Of a stretch of 12,818 nt of DNA, positions 1-6,243 are shown piece by piece. Made by a program: the position numbers and the translations under genes. Location: assembly GCA_013816225.1 (NCBI GenBank), contig JACDEQ010000034.1:1-12818 (forward strand), given 5' to 3'. The notes beneath the pieces were generated by a model that made no database searches, was not told the DNA's origin, and was given only the letters and a program-made list of their open reading frames with translations. Origin of the DNA: Armatimonadota bacterium. Lineage in GTDB: Bacteria > Armatimonadota > Fimbriimonadia > Fimbriimonadales > ATM1. Numbering within the stretch: the stretch's first letter is position 1; each line of letters begins with the position of its first letter.

Positions 1-121
1 GCACGAAGAAGATGCCCTCGTCGACTGCGGCGGTGTTGTATTGTAGCCGGCTGCCGTTGATGGTGCCGATGTTGCCGCGCGTGACCGTGGCCGTGGTGCC
101 CGAGTTCCCTGGCCAGAGTCG
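1..121 (-). pseudogene. C-terminal remnant of a DUF4469-type (HU-like) DNA-binding protein, runs off the window edge
   Basis: The minus strand reads openly from 121 to the window edge for 40 codons. It includes ATVTRGNIGTING and then SRLQYNTAAVDEGIFFV. From memory of the family, this matches the start of the C-terminal beta-rich domain (DUF4469) of HU-like proteins, where a TPGxIG-type turn is followed by a strand ending in GIFFV. There is no ATG or usable GTG start. The first codon follows directly, in frame, on the TAA stop of the toxin gene, so the piece cannot be a gene of its own. Together with the N-terminal piece at 598-759 it looks like the two ends of one gene whose middle, about 80-90 codons, has been replaced by the toxin-antitoxin pair. 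The family call rests on a short stretch and on recall. Confidence 0.5.
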
Positions 122-382
122 TTACAGACTGTCAACAAGCTTATCGTAGTCGCTGTGCGAGCCGATCCACTCCCAAAGGAACACGCCAGTGTCGACTTCG
201 ACGCACACCGCCCGATAGTGTAGGCCGATCCTGACCGAGTAGGCCTCGTGCGGCCTCAGCTTTGAGAAGCGGAGGCTGGGGTGGTTCGGATTCGACCGCC
301 AGAGCTGATATGCACTGCGGGCCCGGGCTTGCACTTCGTCGGGCAAATTTCGCCAGCGCAGCCCGGAACTCGCGGGACGCAT
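122..382 (-). CDS. RelE/ParE-family toxin, probably frameshifted at its N-terminus
   Basis: This is a small toxin-like protein (86 codons as read from 382) of the RelE/ParE/HigB fold. Such toxins are usually ribosome-dependent mRNA endonucleases or gyrase poisons. Visible hallmarks are the helix PDEVQARARSAYQLWRSNP, then HPSLRFSKL, YSVRIGLHYRAV and the terminal WIGSHSDYDKLV. The expected N-terminal strand is missing from this frame but present in the frame starting at the ATG at 392: MRSHASREFRAALAK. Joining the two frames at the AAATTT run (345-350) with one base fewer gives AALAKLPDEVQARA, the normal family layout, about 89 residues. The ATG at 392 also overlaps the antitoxin stop as ATGA, the expected coupled start. 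The toxin is therefore probably inactive, unless the extra base is a sequencing error or is bypassed by +1 frameshifting. Family call is firm; functional state is not. Confidence 0.75.
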   Translation of the reverse strand: MRPASSGLRWRNLPDEVQARARSAYQLWRSNPNHPSLRFSKLRPHEAYSVRIGLHYRAVCVEVDTGVFLWEWIGSHSDYDKLVDSL

Positions 383-388
383 GCGACC

Positions 389-601
389 TCATTTGGCGTC
401 GAGGTCGCCGTATTCACCATCCGCATACTGCTTCTTCGCGCGATCAACGAGCTTTTGCAAGGTCGTGGAGCTACCTCCAAATCGCTCTTGCCAGGCATCC
501 TCGTCATCGATCTCCGCGTTGATTATCGCCGCGATCGACTCCTGCTCCGCCTCTGAGAGCGTTTCCGCACGACGGATCATATCCTGGAGGGCCCTAATCA
601 T
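389..601 (-). CDS. Putative antitoxin of a type II toxin-antitoxin pair
   Basis: This encodes a 70-residue, acidic, mostly helical protein that lies directly upstream of the RelE/ParE-like toxin. Its stop overlaps the ancestral toxin ATG at 392 as ATGA. The N-terminal segment MIRALQDMIRRAETLSEAEQ, followed by ESIAAIINAEIDDEDAW, resembles small uncharacterised antitoxins found beside RelE/ParE-type toxins. I see no obvious ribbon-helix-helix or AbrB domain, so its DNA-binding mode is unclear. The start is supported by a good ribosome-binding site (GAGGGG about 8 nt upstream), which lies inside the upstream DUF4469-type remnant. That remnant's TGA overlaps this ATG. Its role would be to bind and neutralise the toxin. 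If the toxin is dead, the antitoxin may now be an orphan. Confidence 0.65.
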   Translation of the reverse strand: MIRALQDMIRRAETLSEAEQESIAAIINAEIDDEDAWQERFGGSSTTLQKLVDRAKKQYADGEYGDLDAK

Positions 602-624
602 GGGTGTGGCCCCTCGGCCCTAAT
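590..624. repeat. 9-bp direct repeat at the DUF4469-type remnant/antitoxin junction
   Basis: GGCCCTAAT occurs at 590-598 and again at 616-624 (ATTAGGGCC on the coding strand). In the remnant it encodes Ile-Arg-Ala of the C-terminal MTIRAEG; in the antitoxin it encodes Ile-Arg-Ala right after the start methionine. The pair brackets the point where homology to the DUF4469-type protein stops and the toxin-antitoxin pair begins. It could be a microhomology used in recombination, or chance. Confidence 0.5.
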
Positions 625-759
625 GGTCATCGAGCCTTGCTGGACCCTGAGCTCCGCGATCTGCTCGAGGCCGGCGCTGCCAGTGATCTGGACCTGGGCG
701 GCGTGGTCGTTCGGGTCGGTCGTGAGGTTGTTCTCGAAGAGGGCGTACTTGATGGGCAT
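598..759 (-). pseudogene. N-terminal remnant (53 codons) of an HU-like/DUF4469-type DNA-binding protein
   Basis: The open frame from the ATG at 759 gives MPIKYALFENNLTTDPNDHA, then AQVQITGSAGLEQIAELRVQ. From memory, this is the typical N-terminus of HU/IHF-like proteins with a C-terminal DUF4469 domain, where MPIKY(A/K)L..N.LT..P.D..A.VQ is common. The family continues after a GSTVTRAD-like segment. Here the frame reads GSMTIRAEG and stops at TGA (598-600), so only about a quarter of the protein remains. The matching C-terminal domain lies beyond the toxin-antitoxin genes at 1-121. The ATG follows the ABC ATPase stop by 7 bp and has no clear ribosome-binding site. The TGA overlaps the antitoxin ATG (ATGA), so even if non-functional it may be translated as a leader coupled to the antitoxin. 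Confidence 0.6.
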
Positions 760-766
760 GGTGTTG

Positions 767-1537
767 TTATATCACCGTTGGCTGGCCCGGCGTCGCGCCG
801 GTTTCGTCGACGGGGGCGCCCATTCGCGCTAGCACTTCCCTCGCGTCGATGGGCTTCGCCACGGCCTCGTCTTTGACTATGTTGCCGTCGCGGAAGCGGA
901 TGATGCGCTTGCAGTGCTCGGCGACGTCCTCTTCGTGGGTGACGAGGACGACCGTTTTTCCTTCGCGGTTGAACTCTTGGAACAGCGCGAGAACCTCCTC
1001 GCCGGTGCGGCTGTCGAGGTTGCCGGTGGGCTCGTCGGCGAGGATCAGAACGGGGTCGTTCACGATGGCTCGCGCGATCGCAACGCGCTGCTGCTGGCCG
1101 CCCGATAGCTCGTTCGGACGGTGGTGCATCCGGTCGGTGAGGCTTACCCTGGTGAGCGCCTTCTTGGCGGGCCCGATGCGGTCCCGAACGCTCGCATAGA
1201 CCATCGGAAGCTCCACGTTATGGAGCGCTGAGGTTCGTGGTAGCAGGTTGAAGGTTTGGAAGACGAAGCCGATGAACTTGTTGCGGATGGCGGCTTGGCG
1301 GTTGTCGTTCAGGTCGGCGACCGGCTCGCCGCTCAGGGTGTACGTGCCCGACGTCGGCCTATCCAGGAGGCCGACGATGTTCATGAAGGTCGACTTCCCC
1401 GACCCGGAAGGCCCCATGATGGCCACGAACTCCCCCTCGTTTATCGTGACGGAGACCCCGCGCAGCGCGTGGACGATCACACTTCCCATCGTGTAGTCCT
1501 TCGCGAGATCGACGGCTTCGACAAGGGGTTTAGTCAC
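767..1537 (-). CDS. MacB/LolD-type ABC transporter ATP-binding protein
   Basis: ABC ATPase of the class that pairs with FtsX/MacB-type permeases, used for lipoprotein release, macrolide or peptide export, or mechanotransmission. Counted from the GTG at 1537 (256 residues), it has Walker A GPSGSGKST (42-50), Q-loop Gln94, signature LSGGQQQR (144-151), Walker B LILADEP with catalytic Glu169 and H-loop His201, all intact. LNDNRQAAIRNKFIGFVFQ and TSGTYTLSGE are typical of the MacB/LolD group. I chose the GTG because MTKPLVEAVDL is the usual N-terminus, a GAGG site lies 9 nt upstream, and it overlaps the permease stop as GTGACTAA. An ATG at 1573 would add 12 unlikely residues. The upstream partner permease is reduced to its last 54 codons, so the ATPase appears orphaned in this locus. 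A 30-residue C-terminal tail has no recognisable motif. Confidence 0.92.
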   Translation of the reverse strand: MTKPLVEAVDLAKDYTMGSVIVHALRGVSVTINEGEFVAIMGPSGSGKSTFMNIVGLLDRPTSGTYTLSGEPVADLNDNRQAAIRNKFIGFVFQTFNLLPRTSALHNVELPMVYASVRDRIGPAKKALTRVSLTDRMHHRPNELSGGQQQRVAIARAIVNDPVLILADEPTGNLDSRTGEEVLALFQEFNREGKTVVLVTHEEDVAEHCKRIIRFRDGNIVKDEAVAKPIDAREVLARMGAPVDETGATPGQPTVI

Positions 1538-1694
1538 TTCGCAGCGCCTCGATCGGTTCGAGCTTGTTTGCAAGATACGCAGGGTAGAAGCCGAAGAAGA
1601 TGCCGACGAGCGCCGCGAAGCCGAAAGCGAGGGTCAACTCGTCAGCCCATGATGAGGCGAGCAGGACTGCGACTGAGCAAAGGATGAGGCGCAT
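1530..1694 (-). pseudogene. C-terminal fragment of a MacB/FtsX-type ABC permease
   Basis: Only the last transmembrane helix and tail of a MacB-family permease remain: LTLAFGFAALVGIFFGFYPA (residues 20-39), then YLANKLEPIEALRSD. The GIFFGxYPAxxAxxLxPIEALR ending is the family's C-terminal signature. A full permease has about 400 residues with an N-terminal helix, a periplasmic domain and three more helices. Here homology ends near 1670-1694. Further upstream on this strand the sequence runs into a 100-bp gap and then the 5' end of mutL on the opposite strand, so the rest is deleted rather than frameshifted. An ATG at 1694 could start a 54-residue product. The stop overlaps the GTG start of the ATPase gene, the usual permease-ATPase coupling, so the fragment may survive because it still feeds ribosomes into the ATPase gene. 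Confidence 0.75.
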
Positions 1695-1782
1695 TACGTG
1701 ATTCGCGGTGGGATGTAAACTGCCTTCGGTTAATACGGCGTCGGCTCGGGAAAAGTGCCCCCGGAAGCGGTTCGACAGTCGG

Positions 1783-1788
1783 TATGAT
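1783..1788 (+). promoter_or_regulatory. Candidate -10 box for leaderless mutL transcription
   Basis: TATGAT, one mismatch from TATAAT, ends 6 nt before the mutL ATG at 1795. Transcription starting about 7 nt downstream would begin at the ATG itself, giving a leaderless mRNA. This would explain why no ribosome-binding site is visible before mutL. No convincing -35 hexamer is seen at the usual spacing. The rest of the 1695-1794 gap between the permease remnant and mutL holds nothing I recognise. Confidence 0.35.
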
Positions 1789-1794
1789 TGCCGA

Positions 1795-3519
1795 ATGCCG
1801 CGGCGTATCGCCCTGCTCGACCCGCACACCATCAACCAGATCGCTGCGGGCGAGGTTGTGGAGCGGCCTTCCAGCGTCGTTAAGGAGCTTGTCGAGAACG
1901 CGGTCGATGCGGGGGCGACGCGGATCGACATTCAGTGCGACGACGCCGGCCGCACGCGGATAAAAGTGTCCGACAACGGCGCCGGCATGGGCCCCGAGGA
2001 CGCCGAGATGTCGCTAAATAGGCACGCCACAAGCAAGATTCGCGTCGCGGGAGACCTCCATCGAGTGACTTCTCTGGGCTTTCGGGGTGAGGCGATTCCC
2101 AGCATTGCCGCGGTGAGCCGATTTGCGCTCTCGACAGCCGAAGAAGACGGCGCCCGCCACCGGATCGACGTCGAATTCGGCGAGATAACGCAATCTGCGA
2201 CTGTCGCCGGACCTCGCGGGACTGAGATCGTCGTGCAAGACCTCTTCGCAAACACCCCTGCAAGGCTCAAGTTCCTTAAGACTGACACGACGGAGGCGTC
2301 GCAGATCGCAGACGTAGTCGGAAAATATGCCGTCGCTTTTCCTCAAGTGGCAATATCTCTTCGCTTCGGAAACCAGGCGGTGATCACGACTTCGGGGACC
2401 GACGACCTGCTGGAGGCGCTCGGCCATGTTTGGGGGATAGATCTTGCGCGGGCGCTAGCCGAAATCGACACGACCGTAGGCGGCATACGAGTTAACGGCT
2501 TTGTGGGGCCGCCGCATGTAAACAAGCCGAGCCGCAGCCACCAGGTCTTCTTCGTAAACGGTAGGCCGGTGCGATCGAAGACCTTGTTTGCTTCTGCCGA
2601 CGCCTCTTATCGAAGCCTCACTCCTGAGAGACGCCACGCCATTATCGCCGTCAATTTGTCGATCGATCCGGCTGAAGTGGATATCAACGTGAGCCCCACG
2701 AAAACGGAGATTAAATTTCAGCGGGAGGGTGCAGCGTTCGACGCCTTGCGGCTCGCCATCAAAGGGGGGCTGATGGAGCATGGGTTGATGCCGTCTGCGG
2801 CGCCGTCGTCCTCTTTCGCCACTGAGCAAATGGGCTCGGTGGGGTTGCTCGCCTCCGCTCCCGCCGAACTTGTTACCGACCTCTTCAAGGAAAGGCCGAT
2901 CGAAGCCGCCGAGCCCACCCGCTTTCCGTTTCTCGAGTTGCTGGACGGCTTGCAAATATTGGGCCAGGTAATGAACACCTTTATCATCGCATCGACCCAA
3001 AGGGGAATCGCGATCGTCGATCAGCACGTTGCGCATGAACGCGTTCTGTACGAGTACCTGTGCGGCCTACGGGGTGGTGGTGCAGTGGAAATGCAGCATC
3101 TGCTCTCCCCGGAATCGGTCGAATTCGAGCGCGGCGCGGCGGTGGCGCTTTCGGAGCGGCTTGAAGATCTACAGAGAATAGGCTTCGACCTGTCTCCTTT
3201 CGGCGCCCAGGCGTTTTTGGTTCGTGCGATCCCTGCTGCCGCGAGCGGGAAGGACTTCAGGAAGCTGCTCCTCGACGTTGCCGACGAACTGCTCGAGACC
3301 GATGGCCGCATCGCCTCGCAATCCGCGCGTGAGAAAATCTGGACGACGAGCGCATGCCGTATGGCCGTGAAAGCAGGCGACCCGCTTGGGGTTCCGGAAA
3401 TGGAGCAACTGATTCGTGACCTGGCGGAGACCGAGAATCCCTATCTTTGCCCCCACGGGCGGCCGATCACGATCACGCTGACCTTCGACGAGCTGCTGAG
3501 GAGGTTCAAGCGCACATGA
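1795..3519 (+). CDS. mutL: DNA mismatch repair protein MutL (endonuclease type)
   Basis: MutL couples mismatch recognition by MutS to strand nicking and excision. The 574-residue protein begins with a GHKL ATPase domain: KELVENAVDAGA (30-41, catalytic Glu31 and Mg-binding Asn35), DNGAGM (60-65) and SLGFRGEA (93-100). A variable linker (about 330-385) follows, then the C-terminal dimerisation and nuclease domain. That domain carries the metal-binding motif DQHVAHERVLYE (409-420), SACR (519-522), CPHGRP (552-557) and the terminal RRFKR. These motifs mark the nicking MutL class found in bacteria lacking MutH. The usual DQHA is DQHV here. I chose the ATG at 1795 because MPRRIALLDP matches the family start; the ATG at 1708 would add 29 non-homologous residues. 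The gene overlaps ruvC by 4 bp. Confidence 0.95.
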   Translation: MPRRIALLDPHTINQIAAGEVVERPSSVVKELVENAVDAGATRIDIQCDDAGRTRIKVSDNGAGMGPEDAEMSLNRHATSKIRVAGDLHRVTSLGFRGEAIPSIAAVSRFALSTAEEDGARHRIDVEFGEITQSATVAGPRGTEIVVQDLFANTPARLKFLKTDTTEASQIADVVGKYAVAFPQVAISLRFGNQAVITTSGTDDLLEALGHVWGIDLARALAEIDTTVGGIRVNGFVGPPHVNKPSRSHQVFFVNGRPVRSKTLFASADASYRSLTPERRHAIIAVNLSIDPAEVDINVSPTKTEIKFQREGAAFDALRLAIKGGLMEHGLMPSAAPSSSFATEQMGSVGLLASAPAELVTDLFKERPIEAAEPTRFPFLELLDGLQILGQVMNTFIIASTQRGIAIVDQHVAHERVLYEYLCGLRGGGAVEMQHLLSPESVEFERGAAVALSERLEDLQRIGFDLSPFGAQAFLVRAIPAAASGKDFRKLLLDVADELLETDGRIASQSAREKIWTTSACRMAVKAGDPLGVPEMEQLIRDLAETENPYLCPHGRPITITLTFDELLRRFKRT

Positions 3520-3998
3520 GGGTTTTCGGCGTCGATCCGGGCTTCGGCCGGCTGGGCTACGCCGTGGTAGACCGAGTCGGGAGTTCGCTTCTGCCCGTTG
3601 TTTATGGCGTCGTCGAAACCGACAAGGGCCTTCCTCTTCCCCAAAGGCTATTTCACCTCCATTCCACAATCGCCGAGCTGATCCACCAGCATACGCCGGA
3701 CTGCATCGCCACCGAGGCGATTCTCTTTGCGGCAAACCGCACCACAGCGCTCGACGTGAGCAAAGCGCTCGGAGTGGTGCTGTTGGCTGCGGAGGAAATG
3801 AAGTTGCCTTGGCGCGAGTACACGCCGCCACAGGTGAAATTGACGGTCACCGGCTCAGGAAGCGCGAACAAAAAGCAGGTGCAGTTCATGGTCACCCGAC
3901 TGCTGAGTCTGAAGGAGACTCCTAAGCCGGATGATGTCGCGGATGCGTTGGCGGTCGCAATTTGCCACGCCGTTTCCGCACGGATGCGGGCCCTCTGA
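3516..3998 (+). CDS. ruvC: Crossover junction endodeoxyribonuclease RuvC
   Basis: RuvC is the Holliday-junction resolvase that makes symmetric cuts in four-way junctions, working with RuvAB branch migration. The 160-residue protein fits the family (E. coli has 173). It has the four acidic catalytic residues in place: Asp7 in GVDPGFGRLGYAV, Glu67 in ATEAILFA, and Asp140 and Asp143 in KPDDVADALAVAICHA. The segment YTPPQVKLTVTGSGSANKKQ (102-121) matches the family's P-x-x-V-K-x-x-x-x-G-x-G-x-A-x-K-x-Q pattern. The start overlaps the mutL stop as ATGA, implying translational coupling. Placing it beside mutL rather than ruvA/ruvB is less common. No ruvA or ruvB is visible here. Confidence 0.95.
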   Translation: MRVFGVDPGFGRLGYAVVDRVGSSLLPVVYGVVETDKGLPLPQRLFHLHSTIAELIHQHTPDCIATEAILFAANRTTALDVSKALGVVLLAAEEMKLPWREYTPPQVKLTVTGSGSANKKQVQFMVTRLLSLKETPKPDDVADALAVAICHAVSARMRAL

Positions 3999-4042
3999 CG
4001 GGTATTCTGAACCGGCTGGCGACGCCCAGCAGAGGTCCTCGC

Positions 4043-6241
4043 ATGTCTTACGATTCATGGATGAACGCGCATAGAGTCGCCGTTATGGGAGCCGGCACGA
4101 TGGGAAGTGGCATCGCGGCACACCTTGCCAATCTGGGCTTCGACGTTACGCTCTTCGACTTAGCGCGCGAGACCGCGCAGGCCGGACTCGACCGAGCTGG
4201 GCAAAACCGACCTCCCCACTTTTACGGCCAGGACGCTGTGCACCGCGTTCGGGTTGCGTCGCTCGCCGACGATCTGATCGCGCTGCGCGATGCGGACTGG
4301 GTTTGCGAAGCGATCATCGAGAAAATGGACGCGAAGCGAGCGCTTTACGAAGCGATAGAGCCGGTTCTTCGTGACGATGCGATGATCAGCACAAACACAA
4401 GCGGTTTGGAGATCAGGCTCCTAGGCGATGGCAGATCGAAATTGTTTCGAGATAGATTTATCGGAACGCATTTCTTTAATCCTCCTCGATATTTGAAACT
4501 AATCGAATTGATTCCCACCGAGGAGACCGATCCCGGTGCCATTTCGGCAATGACAGCTTTTCTGGAAGATCGAGTGGGCAGACGCGTGGTTCTTGCGAAA
4601 GATACTCCCGGATTTATCGCCAATCGGTATGGCATGTGGGCACTTTATCAAGCAATACACACGGCCGAGAAACTGAAATTCAGCGTTGAGACAGTGGATA
4701 CGCTGACCGGCCCCTTTATCGGCAGGCCAAGAACCGCAACTTTTCGCCTTGCGGACCTGATCGGCCTGGACATTATGGCCGACGTGGCGGGCAATTTGGT
4801 GCTTCGTTGCGGCAATGACCCACTACGCTCGAACCTAAATATGCCGGCGAGCATCGCAAATTTGATCGAGCTCGGGTGGATCGGATCGAAGGCAGGTCAA
4901 GGCTACTACAAGAAGGAAGGCGACCAATTTCTAAGCCTCGATTTTAGGACCAAAGCGTATCGCCCGAGAGTGGACGCCGACATTCCATTCCTCGCAAGCG
5001 TCGCGAGACTGCCCATCGGCGAGCGAATTCGGCAGACGCTCGAGCAGCGCGGAGAAGCCGGCGAGTTTTTGCGCGAGCATCTAGTTCCGGCGCTTTTGTA
5101 TGCCGCTGAGATTGGCCCAGAAATTTCTTATTCAGTGAAAGATTTCGACGAAGTAATGAAATGGGGTTGGGGGTGGGCGATGGGGCCGTTCGAATTGATC
5201 GACGAAATCGGCTACGGCACGCTAAAGAATTACTCGACTTCAACACCTCTGGCCGAGAAGTCGCCATTCTACAAGAAGGGAGCACCTTTGGATTTGCAAA
5301 CATTGACGCATTCCGAGCATCGCCATGAAAGCCGATACGCCACTGTTTCCGATTTTCCGATCATAAAGGAAAACACTTCTTGGGCCAAGCGTGACGACCT
5401 TGCCGGCGGGACCATTTTCGAATTCCGTTCGAAAATGAACGCGCTCAATCCGGAAATCGTCGTCGCGCTCCTGGGGCATCTTGAGGCAAATCCTGAGTCG
5501 CGAATTACGCTCGCAAACGAGGGCCCGGCATATTCGGTCGGTTTCGATTTGGCGTACCTTTTGAAGCTGGCTGAAGAAGGGCAATTCGACGAGGTCCAAG
5601 CGGCATTGCGACTCCTTCAGAAGTGCGGCTTGGCATTGCGGAGGGCACGATCGGCAGCCGCGCTTCACGGATTTGCATTGGGAGGTGGGCTGGAACTGGC
5701 GATGCACTGCAGGGCGGTCGTGGCACATCCTGAAACGACCGTGGGCCTGCCGGAAGCTTTGGTGGGGCTAATCCCGGCGGGCGGCGGCACGGCGCTCATG
5801 CGGATGCGAACGCAGCACGACATTCATTTCTTGAGCAGCGCGGCGATATCGTTGGCCTCTGGCCGAAAGGTACCCGCTCCTGAAGGACACAAGTACCATT
5901 TTATGAGAGAGCGAGACGAACTGGCAGTTAATCCCGACCAGGTCACCTCGCGCGCTCTGACCGCCGGCCGGCCAGAAGAAAAGTCAACGGCATGGCTGCC
6001 GGCGCCAGCGCCTCTTGCCGGCATGATCGACTCCGAGATCGATAAACTGAGGGCCGGCGGCGTTATCGGAGAATACGGCGAGACAATCGCGGGAGAAATC
6101 AAAAGGATATTCGTCAAGGCGCGCAGTGAGGAAAGCGCTTTGGAAATGGAGGTCGAGTCTTTCTTGAACCTATTGGGTAAACCGCGAACTCAGCTCCGAA
6201 TTCGGCACATGCTCGAGAAGGGCAATCCGCTCAACAATTAG
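4043..6241 (+). CDS. fadN: FadN-type 3-hydroxyacyl-CoA dehydrogenase/enoyl-CoA hydratase
   Basis: A bifunctional beta-oxidation enzyme: it hydrates trans-2-enoyl-CoA and oxidises the 3-hydroxyacyl-CoA with NAD+. The order is dehydrogenase first and crotonase last, as in Bacillus FadN (YusL) and opposite to E. coli FadB. The NAD fold has GAGTMGSG (16-23). Dehydrogenase catalytic residues are visible in TNTS (117-120), His143 of THFFNPPRYLKLIELIP, Glu155 and Asn194 of GFIANR. HCDH C-terminal segments follow (GPFIGRPRTATFR, GWIGSKAGQGYYKKEG, MKWGWGWAMGPFELIDEIGY). The crotonase domain starts near 454 and keeps both catalytic glutamates, Glu551 in GGGLELAMHC and Glu571 in GLPEALVGLIP, 20 residues apart as in classical hydratases. 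The ending RHMLEKGNPLNN matches FadN. Length is 732 against about 790. The ATG at 4043 follows AGAGG by 7-8 nt. etfB starts 2 bp after the stop. Confidence 0.92.
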   Translation: MSYDSWMNAHRVAVMGAGTMGSGIAAHLANLGFDVTLFDLARETAQAGLDRAGQNRPPHFYGQDAVHRVRVASLADDLIALRDADWVCEAIIEKMDAKRALYEAIEPVLRDDAMISTNTSGLEIRLLGDGRSKLFRDRFIGTHFFNPPRYLKLIELIPTEETDPGAISAMTAFLEDRVGRRVVLAKDTPGFIANRYGMWALYQAIHTAEKLKFSVETVDTLTGPFIGRPRTATFRLADLIGLDIMADVAGNLVLRCGNDPLRSNLNMPASIANLIELGWIGSKAGQGYYKKEGDQFLSLDFRTKAYRPRVDADIPFLASVARLPIGERIRQTLEQRGEAGEFLREHLVPALLYAAEIGPEISYSVKDFDEVMKWGWGWAMGPFELIDEIGYGTLKNYSTSTPLAEKSPFYKKGAPLDLQTLTHSEHRHESRYATVSDFPIIKENTSWAKRDDLAGGTIFEFRSKMNALNPEIVVALLGHLEANPESRITLANEGPAYSVGFDLAYLLKLAEEGQFDEVQAALRLLQKCGLALRRARSAAALHGFALGGGLELAMHCRAVVAHPETTVGLPEALVGLIPAGGGTALMRMRTQHDIHFLSSAAISLASGRKVPAPEGHKYHFMRERDELAVNPDQVTSRALTAGRPEEKSTAWLPAPAPLAGMIDSEIDKLRAGGVIGEYGETIAGEIKRIFVKARSEESALEMEVESFLNLLGKPRTQLRIRHMLEKGNPLNN

Positions 6242-6243
6242 AC

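Noticed and set aside
1538..1573. ATG at 1573 as the ABC ATPase start
   Set aside because: The added residues (MQTSSNRSRRCE) are non-homologous and overlap the permease end; the GTG at 1537 has a GAGG site and the usual family N-terminus.
1256..1687. Plus-strand open frame opposite the ABC ATPase
   Set aside because: It is antisense to intact ATPase motifs and its Arg-rich translation matches no family.
1..1694. Insertion sequence or prophage explaining the accessory block
   Set aside because: No transposase, integrase, terminal inverted repeats or attachment site is visible; the block consists of gene remnants plus a toxin-antitoxin pair.
1708..1794. N-terminal extension of mutL from the ATG at 1708
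   Set aside because: The extra 29 residues have no MutL similarity, while MPRRIALLDP from 1795 matches the family start.
2455..3036. Minus-strand open frame opposite mutL
   Set aside because: It is antisense to conserved MutL sequence, with no motif or ribosome-binding site to support it.
3169..3831. Long minus-strand open frame opposite mutL and ruvC
   Set aside because: It spans two well supported genes in the opposite direction and its translation is Arg/Ser-rich and low in complexity.
3962..4042. N-terminal extension of fadN from 3962
   Set aside because: It overlaps ruvC and adds 27 unrelated residues; the ATG at 4043 has an AGAGG site at good spacing.
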